A stretch of DNA of 64,000 nt from Phaeoceros laevis (lineage: Eukaryota > Anthocerotophyta > Anthocerotopsida > Notothyladales): the NCBI GenBank assembly GCA_049999765.1, contig JBNGIQ010007781.1:1-64000 (forward strand), given 5' to 3'. How positions within the stretch are numbered: the first letter of the stretch is position 1; every line of letters begins with the position of its first letter. The notes beneath the pieces are model-generated. The model was not told the DNA's origin. It saw nothing but the letters and a program-made list of their open reading frames with translations, and did not search any database. This document shows, in pieces, positions 9,501-21,399 of this stretch. The position numbers and the translations under genes were made by a program.

Positions 9501-11312
9501 ATGTAGAAGGATCGCCACAATATCATAGGTAACACTCGTGAAGTCTCCATGCATGGTGGTGAAGTGCAAGGTAGGGACAGGGGCAAGCAACTAGCATAAT
9601 AAGAGGCCACGGTCAATATAGCTTAAGAGAAAAGCACGAGATTTCTAATAACAAGTTATCTTGAAATATATGCTAGCTACTCAAACCATCTTATGTACTA
9701 TGTCGCGCGGTGTCTGTCATTGAATAGGACCTTATTGCTCACACCAGTGGGAGACCTGCTGGGCTCCCCCCCACATACACACACACTCACACTGTGCTTA
9801 GTGAAGCAAATTTGGAGTCGCTCGCTTGAAAAGACTTTGAGAGAGAGAGAGATGCGGAGGCTTGAGGCAGCTGTCACACAACAGCCAGCTTTACTGCTTG
9901 CCCAAGACAACAGAGTCTATCTGGGCTCTGTTGCTTGCTCCTTAAATACCGTAGGCGGACCAATCAGGTGGTCCGGTGCGGATCACAGGTCATCCTGACC
10001 TAACCCTAAGTCTAACTTAAAGCCTAACTGTGGTTCATTGGTAAACCCAAAGGGATATCCGTCGAGTTTAGCTCCATGCCTTAACTTAATAACCCTGGCC
10101 TTCTAACCTGTGGTCTAACCCTCACTCCTTCATTACCTTAATCATGCTCAGGTCCTGCTGCGGCATGACAACTAATAAAAACCCACTTTGAAATGTAAGT
10201 TCTTTATTACTCTTAAAAACAAGCACAATGATAGTTGTAAAAAATGACTTAGCAATTTTAGTATTCAAGTTTAGCCCTTTGGTTCTTTTTCATCCTTCAA
10301 TTTTATTTTGCTGCCGACATAGTATCTTAATAGCAAAGAGAAAGATCAATAACGATTCATTTATAGTCTAACCACAAGTGAATTATAATCTCTCTCTATT
10401 TCCTCTTCATGACCCAAATACACATCCATGGAAAAAAATACAAGGTTAAACATCCAATGAGGAGAACACATTCCAGGGGTTGAAGATCGAGAATGGGGTG
10501 TGTGCACATAGGGCACATTTTCTCCACCTGAATCACGACTCGGAACATGGGCAGAAGGGCTGGAATTTTGCAATATGGACACATAGTCCAATCATCCAAT
10601 ACGATATGCCGCCTCGGCGCAATACTTTCCATAATAATATATAAAAGGTCGTCACATCATTTACCATTATTCGCCACTATTACTATCATTTAATATCATT
10701 ACTATTATTTACCAGTATTTACCACTATTTATCCTTAATTACCAATGTTTTAATTTTTAATCTTTTGCATTACTGTTTACTGTTAGTTTTATTTACTTTT
10801 ATCAACTATAGTAGTACTATTATCTAAGAATGGTTTAGACTCAGGATAAGTACAGGTAATGTAGTGATCTAATCCCAAGGATTTGTCCAAAGGAAAGTCA
10901 AAAAGTAGCTGACCTACTCTAGTTCGTATGAAGGGATAAGCAAATCCAAAATCGACAGACAGCCGACCGTTTAGGAGAGGCTTTCAAATACCTTACACCC
11001 TTAGGCCAATTACGGCTCCCAGCCTGAGGTCAATCGTAGCCCTTTCGAAGTTCTCGAGCTACGCATTTCCGCAAGCTTGCTTCTCTTTGAAGAGGAACAT
11101 GATACGCAGTGTCCCATAGTCCGAGCTCGGCTTTATCCCGAATGGTTGGGGTTCCTTTTTGTTGTCTAGTAGCCTCTCACGGATTATCCTGCTCTCTTCG
11201 TTTTGGTCACTCATGACATTCCTTCTTTCCACCTTCTAGCCCTCGCGCTCGGCTTCCTACTGTGCAGCAGCAGGTGGGGGCGTGAATTAGATCAAATTCA
11301 GGGCCTTCTGCA
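9501..11312. other. Intergenic region upstream of MOR1
   Basis: It contains a CA-rich tract at about 9767-9795, a GA run at 9838-9855, and an AT-rich low-complexity stretch at 10640-10850 with recurrent TTACCACTATT-like units. The last 250 bp before the MOR1 ATG is pyrimidine-rich and probably includes the 5' leader. I see no definite TATA box. Confidence 0.5.
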
Positions 11313-14300
11313 ATGTCGGAGGATGAGAAGATTCTCAAGGAAGCGAAGAAGCTGCCCTGGGAGGAAAGGCTTGCGCACAAGAATTGGAAAGTGAGGAATG
11401 AAGCCAACATCGATCTTGCGGCACTGTGTGACAGCATTCTGGATCCTAAAGACCCTCGATTAAGGGAACTCGGTGAGTTTCTCAATCTATCTGGGTGGGC
11501 ATTAGTTCATGTGTTTGGGATCTGAGTGTTTGAGGTGCAGTGTTGGATAGATCCCGTCGTGTAGTTATTCAATCTTCTTTTCTGCGGCAAGATCTGTTTG
11601 TTACTATTCTCTGTGCTGTCGTTGTTGGACAGCATTCGGCCAGTGAGCCGCTCGACTCACATGACGTATGTCAAAGTCTGTGGTGGCTCTTGTCAGGATT
11701 CTAAAAGGAATTTCCCAAATCATGGGAGAAGTAATAAGAAACATTATGTGAATGGAAAGAAGGCAGCTCGTACTCTGTAACTGCAGAATCTTGCGTGTAC
11801 TTAGTTCTCCCTGCTCTTGACTTCGTGTGAATTGACTATTTGCGACATGTTGTCGGCAAGGCACTCATTCAGTTTTCTGGGGCGTTATGTGATACGTGTA
11901 AGCTGGTATATCTGACACAGTGATGCTATGGTCACCTGGTTGACGAAGTGCTATGTAGCAGCACACTTAGAACATTGCCTTCTTTGGTGCTTTCAGCCAA
12001 TTGCCTTTTTTGTAAGTGCAGGATCTTTATTCAAGAAATCAGTGTCCGATGCTAATGCCCCTACACAAGAGAAGGCTCTGGATGCGTTGATGGCCTACTT
12101 AAGGGCTGCTGATGTCGATGTGACCAGGTATGCATGAGGGCTTCTCTTTGTGGCTTATTTGCTAGTAAAAACACCTGTATCGATTCAATGCTCATTTGAC
12201 AAGGTGTCCCTTGGTTATTTCAAATAATTTTCATGTTGCTTGATGGGTCTTACTACGAGTTGGCTTTGAGTTTGGTTCCTTCTACAAAGTGCAATCTAAA
12301 TGCAGGAACTGGTAAGTGATTTGCTGCTGGCAGGTATGCCAAAGAAATATGTGATGCCATAGTGGGCAAGTGTCTCACGGGTCGTCCCAAGACAGTGGAG
12401 AAGTCACAGGCTGTCTTTCTCCTTTGGGTGGAGCTTGAAGCTGTGGAAGTCTTTCTGGTAACAATTCAAAACTTGCAGCACTCCACCTTGAAAAAAGGTG
12501 AAGTGCTGACATGATGTTGTTGCCACAGTTCAGCTAAGCTCTTTAACGTACATTTCACTGCCGTAGCTGGAGATCACCGTTTTACTGCTCATATCTTGTT
12601 CAATATGCTGTGGCAGGACGCCATGGAAAAGGCTGTGAAAAACAAAGTAGCCAAGGCTGTTGTGCCTGCAATTGATGCCATGTACCAAGCTGTCAGGTGC
12701 TGTCTATTCGTTAGTCTGTGTATGAGGTTGAGCTACTGTGAGCAGCAGGATACGTGAGTGTTTATGCACTGGTATGCGTAGATGTGTAACTTACATCCTG
12801 GTGCAGCCAGGGAAACTATTGTTATCTTGGTCACGGTTTGAGATCCTTCAGCCTCCGTTTCTGCTGTTACTGCAACCCTCTCACTGCTTTTCTTTGCAGT
12901 TCGTTTGGGACAAAAGTGATACCACCAAAAAGAATACTGAGAATGCTTCCAGAGCTATTCGATCATCAAGATCATAACGTCCGAGCTTGTGCCAAGGGCT
13001 TGACTATTGAAATGTGCCGGTGGATTGGCAAGGATACTGTGAAGTCCATTTTGTTTGAAAAAATGAGGGATACCATGGTAGATTGCTTGTCTTCGTGGTG
13101 CATTCTTGTAGAGCTAGCTTTTACCTTCCATTTGTTTCGCCAAGTCTTTAATTTTCTGTGATTATTTTCAACGTTTTCAGAAAAAGGAGTTAGAGATGGA
13201 GGTGGATGCGGTCACTGGAGTCCCCAAACCGTCACGGAAGATCAGGTCATTGACCAATGTATTCAGCATGAAATCTAAGGTGCTTTCTCTCTACATTACT
13301 AGCCATCTCCAAGTTGAAGCAACTTTGTGCAAGCAGGTCAGAGCAGGAGAAGGAACCTGAAGCAGAGATGGTGGTACAATGTGAACAAACTGGACCAACG
13401 TGTGCTTCATCCAATGGAGGTACGTTTTAAAAATTCACGCTATTAGGAACAGACGCCTGGATCTTTTGTGGTTGATTGGAGCTTAGTGACAATTACTGCT
13501 TGCAATGTTATCAGATGCTCCACATGTGGATGAATACGATCTTATGGATCCTGTGGACATTTTGACACCGCTGGGAAAGTCAAGCTTCTGGGAGGGAGTA
13601 GTAAGCAAATTTATAATTTACTGATGGTTAAGACACTTGTTTAAATGGCAGGGTTTTATTTCATTTGTTGAAGGTAATGATGATTTGTATGTTCCTGTTT
13701 AGAGAGCTTCAAAATGGTCAGACAGGCGGGATGCTGTTGCAGAGTTGACTAAATATGCGTCAGCCAAAAGGCTATGTTCTGCTGATTACAGTGAAGTGTG
13801 TCGAACTTTGAAAAAAGTTTGTCTCGGGACCTTTCCTTGCTTTCCTTTATTCAAAATGGTGGGCTTGTGTGTGCAATTGTTATCCTAAGAGGCGGTCTGC
13901 TTGTATATATTGACTTCTGTCATCATGCTCTTGATATTCTTGGACTGATTGTGTCCCAGTGCCATGGTTTGAAGTTCAGGTCTTGGAAGATATACCTGAA
14001 ATACCATATATGTGTTTCACATATTTGCTGCCTTGTTTGGTTGTCTCAGCTGATGACAGATGTCAACATAGCAGTTGCTGCGGAAGCAGTTCAAGCTGCA
14101 GGCAATCTTGCTCGGGGCCTCCGTAAGGATTTCGCTGGTGGTGCAAGGATGCTGCTGCCTCTTTTGCTGGTGCGAGTTGGTTAAGGGATCCCTTGGTGAT
14201 TAACAGGGGCACTGCTGGTCACTGGTTACCCAAGTCTGGCAGTTTGCTCGAAGTTTTAAGTCTAATGTTGTTCTCCAGGATAAACTGAAAGAGAAGAAGC

Positions 14301-15223
14301 AAGTGATGGTTGACGCTGTGACTCAAACCCTTCAGTTCATGCACCAAGGCGGTTGTGTGCAACTGTTGGATATTGTAGAAGGTTCATGCCCTCCTACAGC
14401 TGGTTGCATACTTTTCTGTTTGTTCAATTTTCCGCTGGTAGTAGCACACGCTGAACTGATAGTGTTTCGTGACCTCTGCTTTGTCCTGCAGTAGAGATCT
14501 CTTGTGGCAACACTGCAATCGCAAACTGACGCGGTTGTGATGCCTGCAGAAGTCAAGGCTGCAACTAAAAACAAAGTTCCCTCTGTGCGTTCACTGTGCT
14601 TAACATGGCTTACTACCTGTATAGAGACGAGCAGCAAGGCAAATGTTTTGAAAGTACACAAAGACTATGTCCCGATCCTGATGGAGGTAGTATGTGCGCC
14701 TGGATAGCCTTTGTTTTGAGATGATTTATTGGTTACCATGTGAACGACTTTACATTCTGTACATTTGCACAAGCTGAGATTGTTGTTATGATTTGTAGTG
14801 TCTCACAGATGGAACGCCAGAGGTGCGGGATGCCGCTTTTTGTGCACTTGCTGCTGTTGCGAAAGTAAGGAAACTTTTACAGGAGGAAGTAAAAACAAGC
14901 TCCCTTGAATACCTTAGATGTTCATGTTTGCTGAATGTCAACATGTGGGGATCATACAGCTCGTGGGAATGAAACCGTTGGAGAGGTCTTTGGAGAAACT
15001 CGATGACGTCAAAAAGAAGAAGCTAACTGACCTGATTGGTCCTAGTGGAGCTGCCTCTGTTCCTTCATCAGCTATGGGTAAGCATGAACTCGAGCACAAA
15101 GAGGCACCACTAGAATATCTAGCTTCCTGGGATGGATGAATGCTCTTCATCTGACTTCATTTCATGTGTTGAGCAGCCCCATCCAGATTTGCTGCAATTA
15201 ATGCAGTAGGAGCCACTGAGAAG
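11313..15223 (+). CDS. MOR1: MOR1/XMAP215-family microtubule-associated protein, first 15 exons
   Basis: The product is a microtubule polymerase whose TOG domains bind tubulin dimers. The ATG at 11313 starts MSEDEKILKEAKKLPWEERL, matching the family's N-terminus. Exons by GT-AG and phase: 11313-11472, 12022-12127, 12334-12457, 12617-12696, 12900-13077, 13181-13245, 13337-13419, 13515-13600, 13703-13816, 14050-14169, 14279-14381, 14550-14686, 14799-14864, 14960-15077, 15177-15223. They sum to 1587 nt, 529 codons in one open frame. Residues 1 to about 240 form TOG1 (FGTKVIPPKRILRMLPELFD, DTVKSILFEKMRDTM) and about 270-510 form TOG2 (EYDLMDPVDILTPLGK). A full family member has roughly 2000 residues, so about three quarters is missing beyond the assembly gap at 15239. 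Introns are 91-549 bp. The donor after exon 6 (GTCATT) is atypical but phase supports it. Confidence 0.93.
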
Positions 15224-15238
15224 GTATGGTCCAGGTGT

Positions 15239-15338
15239 NNNNNNNNNNNNNNNNNNNNNNNNNNNNNNNNNNNNNNNNNNNNNNNNNNNNNNNNNNNNNN
15301 NNNNNNNNNNNNNNNNNNNNNNNNNNNNNNNNNNNNNN
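15239..15338. other. Assembly gap (100 N)
   Basis: Exactly 100 undetermined bases, the usual placeholder for a scaffold join of unknown size. It lies 15 bp into the intron after MOR1 exon 15. Sequence beyond it is unrelated to MOR1. Confidence 1.
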
Positions 15339-15480
15339 TATATAGAAATACGTTTCCATACCTTTCAGATACATTTTTATTGTATACTAAAATGCATTTC
15401 CATTCGATTCTATACGTTTTTATTGTATACGGAAATGGGTTTTCATACGTTTCGATATGCTTTTAGTTTTGTTTTAAAAA
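15339..15480. repeat. AT-rich imperfect tandem repeat
   Basis: Two or more copies of a unit of about 57 bp share TTTTTATTGTATAC and a CATTTCC/CGTTTC block. Confidence 0.6.
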
Positions 15481-15520
15481 TTTACGATTTAAATAATAAC
15501 TACACGTGATAATGTTGAAT

Positions 15521-15641
15521 CACTACCGGGATGGGGGATGCCCCCCACCCTAGCAGTGATTCAATGTGCGACTTGCAAGTTGGGGTCCATACCAAACTTG
15601 AATCACTGGTGGGATGGGGGACGCCCTCCATCCAGGTAGTG
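15521..15641. mobile_element. CACTA-like hairpin MITE
   Basis: The 121-bp segment starts CACTACCGGGATGGGGG and ends with the inverse, CCATCCAGGTAGTG. Each terminal arm is itself a near-palindrome closed by CAGTGATTC. CACTA ends resemble En/Spm-type transposons. The flanks extend the palindrome (GAAT/ATTG) rather than giving a clean 3-bp duplication, so the class is tentative. Confidence 0.6.
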
Positions 15642-15792
15642 ATTGAAGTCGCGCGATGGCTTGGTGCTCGAATCGCTAAGTTAAAAAGGCGAAATCGACT
15701 TGGCAAAACGCGTTTCCATTTTTCGCTAAGTCGTTTCGCCTTACAACTTAATCATTTTTTTTTTGGGAATGCTTTTTTTTTTAGCTTTTTGT

Positions 15793-15990
15793 AAGGGAGC
15801 TCATGCTGGTCATTAGATAAACTTGAAGTACATATCACATATGCCGCTAGTAGCATGCCCTCTACCACTAGGCAGTAATACAGGATAGGTTGGATTCACT
15901 CTTAACCCTGGAACCCTTGGGCACGAGGTCCCAACCGACTCGAAAGCCGTGCAGAATGATAGAAAGCAGCACAAGGCTGCAAAGAATAAA
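15793..15990 (-). repeat. Dispersed repeat copy B (SINE-like, A-tailed on minus strand)
   Basis: Second copy of the repeat at 9305-9500, sharing GGGAGCTCATGCT and GGGCACGAGGTCCCA blocks at matching spacing, again following a T-rich run on the plus strand. Confidence 0.6.
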
Positions 15991-17790
15991 GAAAGAAACA
16001 TAAGCAGCCGAGCTATAGAGCCTCCCCATCTTGGCATCAAGGAAAATTTTGAACTAGCTATCTTCTATGATCTTGAGGCAAACAATATGGAAATCAGGAA
16101 ACCAATTCAAGTGATGGATGGAGGATACAGTGCCAAAATACTTGCCCCCATTAACAAACCACTTCTCTAAAGCCTTGGCCTGTTTTCTTGGATCTTTATT
16201 TGCATATTTTTCTTGGATGATGGGCGAGAATGCTTTTTTTTTAACCAGAGAGAAATGCACAACTTCGAAATTCCGATGCATCCGAAACGCGTTTCTTAGG
16301 TGATGGAACTAAGAAAACAGGGGAGTAGACTTAGTTTATGATTTTTTAATTAGTACGTGTAGTATATATCTATATGCCATTCTCAGAACGTACCATAGCC
16401 ATGTGGCCAGCGTAGGTGCTGCAAGGGTTTGGTCTCACCCCTTTCCACTCGCACAACACGCCATGGCATGAGTTGACCCAATCATAGTAGCCGCCATTAC
16501 TAGCTCCAAGGCGTACACCATCACAAGCCATCACTGCCTTCCTGGTTACGACATGAGCTCCCCGCAACGGCCGCACGACTTTTTTGCTTGTAACTTGGGC
16601 ATATCCTGTTTGCTTCCCAAACTCCGTATGGCAAGTAAAAAAAAAAGTTAACTAATTTCTTAATGGCTTTGTTTAATTGTCATGTATTTTTATGGGATAC
16701 GTGTACGAACGGAACATATGTTCATTAAAACGCATTACGGGAGGGCCCGTAATGCGTTTCCGTGCAACTTTGCTTTCAACATGGCTTGTCAATAGTGTTT
16801 GTCGATAAGTTAAAGGCACACGAGTGCAAGTGGTGGGCCCCGTCAGCTGCCATCCGGTTGCCCTTCATCGCCGCGTTCCTCCCAGTAACCCCTTATGCAT
16901 GCCATTCCCCGCCATGCCCCAGCATCTCACACTGCATGTCCATGCAGCGTCTTGCCATGCCTTCTTGCCACGTTCTTTACCAAGGTGGAAAATCCACTAG
17001 GGACTTTGGCTGAAGTAAAACCGTAGTTGGATATGTGTATGAGGAATACACACTCACTCTGCCGGTTCCTGCTCGAAAGAGAAGACAGGGGCACACAATG
17101 CATCTGCGCTAACAGTACTGTTTAGTCCCTAGGCTAAGTGGCATCATTTCCTAGACTGCAATACAATGCATCTCAACAAAAGTTTGAGGGAACAGAGGAA
17201 GCCGGAAAGAAACACTCAAGTGATGTGAGAGAGGGTGCAAACGGCCTGCCAATGTGCTTGGAAGATCGGTTGCTAGCAGCTGTCTGTATGTCCAGGCTCA
17301 GTGGCAAGGAAGATCATGAGACACCTCCACGCTGGTTGTTCGGCTGCAAGGGCTCACAGGCTGAAGCACTCGCACAGGCGGGGCACCCGTGTCACACTCA
17401 TACAAGGCCTCTTGCGCACCAATACGTTGCTCAAACACCTCAGACTTAGATGCAAGGGACGAGAGAATGTAGGCAAGAATCGGCAAATGCCTTTACAAAG
17501 ACCCGTGACAAACAATGAGGGCATGAGCCCTTAAATATTCTTTCTTCCCTCTGATTTGGCTGGTGCGGCGTATAAGCCGGAGCTCCAGCACCAAGCTACC
17601 ACTCAGACCTCATCCGTGCTATCGCTCATCTCCAGATCTTCGCAAAAAAATCTGCTCTTGGCTATCTTTGGAAACAAAGAGCCTAGAAACTACTTAGCAA
17701 ATTTTGTCATAACATGTAATATATTTAGTTAAGAAGCACAAAAATATACATTGACCATTATATATCTGAATAAAAGGTACAAAATAGATA
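15991..17790. other. No recognisable gene
   Basis: Short ORFs occur on both strands (for example minus 16370-16576, reading GGYYDWVNSCHGVLCEWKGV, and plus 17138-17449) but none shows a family signature, start context or splice support I can defend. The minus ORF with several Cys and Trp residues could be a decayed exon. Confidence 0.35.
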
Positions 17791-17799
17791 TGTTTGACA

Positions 17800-18093
17800 G
17801 ACCATTCCCGACAGACCATTCTTCAGTGGCCTCTTCTCAGACCAGGCCGTGGCCTCTTCCCGGGCCTCTTTGTAGGCCTCTTCCCAGGGCCAGGCCCGGT
17901 GGGCCTGGTGGCGCTCGGTGGCTTCGTGGCCTCTTCTCGGGGCCAGGCGGGCCAGGTTGGGGTGGTATGGCGGTGTGCAGCCACGTGATAGCACACCGTC
18001 GCACAACCACGGTGCACCGCTTGGTGGTCGTCGCGGCGCCTGGTGCGAGGTCACGTCGCGTCGCGGCGCCAGGTGCGCGGCCTGGAGTGCTGA
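17800..18093. other. GC-rich low-complexity stretch
   Basis: Recurrent GGCCTCTTCCCGGG-like and GTCGCGGCGCCTGGTGCG blocks. Long overlapping ORFs on both strands result from the GC bias and lack of stops, and the predicted products are Pro/Arg/Gly-rich without motifs. Confidence 0.5.
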
Positions 18094-18330
18094 TGTTGTG
18101 TGTGTGTGTGTGTGATGTTTGAGGAGGTTGACAGTCCCATGAAGGGTCCCCCCTTGCCCCTGTTGGGGCACCCGCATGCGGGCGGGTACAAGAGTTTTTA
18201 ATTTCTTCAGAATTCCGCCGCCGGTCAACCCACCTTGCCCAGTTCCCAGGGTGAACTAGGGAGACCACTTTTACACCATTAAGTAGGTGTAAAAGGTGTT
18301 GTGGTTGGCTTGCAAAAATTCAGGAAGAAG
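18094..18330 (-). repeat. SINE-like dispersed repeat with GT/CA microsatellite end, copy 1
   Basis: On the plus strand a (TG)n tract is followed by TTTGAGGAGGTTGACAGTCC and then CCCCTTGCCC, GGGCACCCG, CGGGTACAA, CGCCG, GGGTGAACTAGGG and TTGGCTTGC blocks. The same blocks occur in the same order on the minus strand of 48710-48945. Read the other way, the element ends CCTCAAA plus (CA)n, as many SINEs end in a simple repeat. Family unknown. Confidence 0.6.
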
Positions 18331-18719
18331 CTACAAACTATCAAAGAAAAAAGAAAAAGGGGTTAGAAAAGAACAAATGAAATATTGTGGAATGTACGGT
18401 TATTGGTATTGTCATTTAAATGTGAATAATGTAGATGGTGAGCATTTGGTTTTAGTTGTCAATAGCTGGGACGTGGCGAAGAGTCATCACTTTGCTAGAC
18501 GGGTTTAAGTTTCAATTGAAAGTGGCTGCCTGCCTGAGTGGTGTATGGGTATGCGGAGTTTGAACTTTGTGAGGCGCCATTGCGTTGTGTAGTCGCTGGT
18601 GGAGTTTGTGTGATTGCAGGATATCTGAACATGCGAGAGTTGAGTCATATAGTCAGGGCGTAATTGTGAGCAGATGCGTTCCCTCCTCCGCCGTGAAGAA
18701 GTCAAGCGCCCAACCATTG
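18331..18719. other. No recognisable gene
   Basis: AT-rich start, no motif, no repeat that I could match elsewhere in the window. Confidence 0.4.
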
Positions 18720-19060
18720 TCAAACAGAGTATCAGCAAACTGCGGAGGAGTCATGTGCTAGAAAATTGCCAAACAGAGTAACAGCAAGTCCTTCTGTGGG
18801 GCGAACATCGTTCCATCCTCCACATTGGAGGTCATGAGGCCAACAAAGTATCAACAACCCTCCTGTGGAGGAGAGAACGCTGGTGAACACCGTTCTCTCC
18901 TCCACAGTGGAACAGTCATGTGGCAAGCAGAGTATCAGCAAACCCTCTTGTGGAGGTGAACAACGTTCCCTCCTCCACAGTGGAACAGTCATATGGCTAG
19001 CAGAATATCAGCAAACCCTCCTGTGGAGGCGAACAACGTCCTTCCTCCACAGTGGAAATG
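18720..19060. repeat. Hairpin-containing tandem repeat, about 75-90 bp unit
   Basis: Four to five imperfect units contain AGAGTATCAGCAAACCC, CTCCTGTGGAGG, GAACAACGTTCCCTCC and CTCCACAGTGGAACAGTCAT. The CTGTGGAGG and CCTCCACAG parts are complementary, so each unit can form a stem-loop. It sits just downstream of a minus-strand PPR pseudogene. Confidence 0.85.
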
Positions 19061-19164
19061 AAAGAAAGCCAGAAAGTATCATATGCATGAAGGCACATGC
19101 AATTCTTCCCTTTTTCTCCTTCCCTCCCGTTGCTTGCTTGACCATGAGTATTTGGATGCGATGG

Positions 19165-19670
19165 TGAAACAGCATGGTCTCTGCCCTGTTGCAGAGCACC
19201 AGCACTTGCACAAACTTTCAGACGGCAAACGAATGAAACACAGTTTGCTAGAACTAGGCCTTCCTGCTCCATTCTCGTATACAAAGCCAGCACCTCTTCG
19301 CCAAGTCCATGCTCAACATACCCAGCAATCATGGAAGACTATGCGACCATATTTTTGTATCGAGACTGTCGAACAGCTTGCGTGCATCTTCCAATTTGTC
19401 ACTTGGCATACCCTGAGATCATGGCATTCCATGTCACTGCATCCCTTGTGGCCATACTGTCAAAAACCCTACGTGGATCTTTTAATTCCCCTCCTTTTTG
19501 CGTACATGTCCACCAGGTAGGTGCAAACAAAGAGTTGTTCTGAATGCCTCTCCAATCACATAAGCGTGCACCTCCCTACCACATTCCACATCTTTCGCTC
19601 TTGCACAACCTTGGAGTGCAGCGACAAAGATGTGACCATTCGGCTCATGTGTAGTTTCTTAGACTCCACA
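19165..19670 (-). pseudogene. PPR protein pseudogene (second copy of locus)
   Basis: Minus-strand frames contain successive PPR motifs: FVAALQGCARAKDVECGREV, then ELKDPRRVFDSMATRDAVTW with NAMISGYAK, then MIAGYVEHGLGEEVLALYTR and CASAGALQQGRDHAV. Motifs lie in different frames, with at least three frameshifts and internal stops. Plant PPR proteins of this PLS type act on organellar RNA, but this copy cannot be functional. A CAGCCTCC-rich leader lies just upstream (19690-19930), as it does for the copy at 20540-21399. Confidence 0.85.
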
Positions 19671-19689
19671 GCCCTGAAGCAACCAATTC

Positions 19690-19930
19690 CCGGTTCGTTG
19701 TGACGATCGGCCTAGTGGAATTATGTACTTGCAAACACCTAGCCGGCTGTTACTTTCGCAGCAAGCAGCTTCCAAGCAGTAGTTGCAGCCAATTCCTCGC
19801 CACCTCGTGAGCGCTGCAACCTCCAAAGCCCTGCAGTTTCCACGGCCCTGTAGCCTCACAGCACTGCAGTCTTTACAGCATTGTGGCCTCCGCAGCCCTG
19901 CAGCCTCCACACAGTGCGAGATTTGGACAC
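19690..19930 (-). repeat. CAGCCTCCACAG-type minisatellite leader of PPR copy
   Basis: Degenerate repeats of CAGCCTCCACAGCCCTG lie immediately upstream (minus-strand sense) of the PPR frames and resemble 21655-21850. Confidence 0.65.
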
Positions 19931-20539
19931 ATGAGATTGTGTCTCTGCAAGACAATGAAAGCGTCAACTGCTCGACTTAGCTGCCTATTCTCGCACAGTT
20001 CCATCACAGCCTGAGCAGGTCCGTGGCACTCCAGCAACCTCTGTCGTAACCCGTGTTCGTTTGTGCAGCATACTGAGGATATGAACAACGCATCTCCACC
20101 GAGCGAGCCTCCATGAACTTCCCATCAACTACCAAATGAGCTGCAGCAGTAATAGGCATTCTCATCATGAAATCCAACTTGCAGGCTTCATAGCTAAAGT
20201 GATGTTGTGGCTGAGCTCTCACTCCAACTAGTTTAGCTTCCAGCAATACTCCATCTCTTGTGGGTGGACCGAACCATCCTTGGAATTGTAGCAATGTACA
20301 ATTGAAGTGCACTTCAATGGTTGCGTGTTGGAACTGTGGCCACCCTCTCGGCGCGGCACTGAAAATGGGAGTACAACCACCGTAATTACCAAGTTTGAGC
20401 GTGCAAGCAGGAGTGCAGAGGTCTAGCTTCCAAGAGTTCCCGTACTATTCCAGAATAGAATGGTCGTACGCAGCTACAGCAGACACACACCGCTCTAGCA
20501 GACACATCTCCCAAGTGTACAATGTAACCTGTAACCAAG
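19931..20539. other. Spacer between PPR pseudogenes
   Basis: Minus-strand frames (20004-20312, with SYEACKLDFMMRMPITAAAH) look protein-like but I cannot name them. The remainder is non-coding or too broken to read. Confidence 0.35.
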
Positions 20540-21399
20540 CTGCTAAGGTCGGACGGTTCCCTTTGTGGCCATGCTGTCAAAAACCTAGCGTGCATCTTTC
20601 AGTTCGCCACTTTCTGCATACATGTCAACCAGGCAGTTGCCAACAAACAAGTCAGTAGAATTGCCACTGTGCAACACATCAGAGTGCACTTTACTGCCAG
20701 ATTCCAAGTCGGCGGCAAATGCACGAGCTAGAAGGGCAGCTTGAAAGACATAATCAATCGCCTTCACTCCTGACCTACGCATCTCCCGGTAGAGCCATAT
20801 GGCCTCCTTCGGTGTTCCGTGCTGAGCACGTGCAGAGATTATGGAAAACCACATGAAGACATTCAGTTTCCCTACCCTGTTGAATACATCCATGGCCTCT
20901 GTAGCCTACCTCCACATGCATACAAGCGCAAGAGATGGTTTCCCAAAAATGCGTTGGATCCGTACCCAAGCTTGACAATGAGATGAGGTGTGGCCAGACT
21001 GTCAAACACCTTGCGTGCATCTTTCAAATGGCCACATTTTGCATACATGTCCACCAGAGAATTGGAAAGAATAGAGTCAGGCTGAATGCAACTCTCCAAC
21101 ACATCAGCGTGAGGAAGAAAATACAGAAGAAATGGCATTATTGCTTCTGCATAAATGACATCCTTTGTGGCCATGCTTTCAAAAACCTGGCGTGCACATT
21201 CCAGCGCACCACATTTTGAATACATGTTGACCAGGCAGTTGCCCACCACTACATCATCCAGCAGACCTCTTTTTACAATCTTGGAGTGCAGCTCCCTGCC
21301 CTTCTGCGAGGCACCAGTGCTTGCACACGCCTTCAGAAGGCAAGCATAAGTAACATGGTCACCCAAAATGAGGCCCGCCTCCTCCATTTGTCCATACAC
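20540..21399 (-). pseudogene. PPR protein pseudogene (first copy of locus)
   Basis: The minus-strand frame from 21399 reads HVTYACLLKACASTGASQKG, then GNCLVNMYSKCGALECARQV, ILSNSLVDMYAKCGHLKDAR and FLGNHLLRLYACGGRLQ. After a frameshift at about 20890 it continues MDVFNRVGKLNVFMWFSIIS, ARAQHGTPKEAIWLYREM and LFVGNCLVDMYAESGELKDA, then an in-frame stop and VFDSMATKG. At least seven PPR motifs can be counted. Except for the frameshift and stops it preserves motif order, so it may be a fairly recent retro- or segmental copy. Confidence 0.88.

Noticed and set aside
17758-18268. Overlapping long ORFs on both strands in a GC-rich stretch
   Set aside because: Composition-driven Pro/Arg/Gly-rich frames on both strands, no conserved motif, part of the region is repeat.
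18720-19060. CRISPR-like repeats with spacers
   Set aside because: The whole 75-90 bp unit repeats, including the supposed spacers.
20540-21399. A functional PPR gene
   Set aside because: Frameshift near 20890, an in-frame stop after KDAR, and no credible start or organellar targeting sequence.
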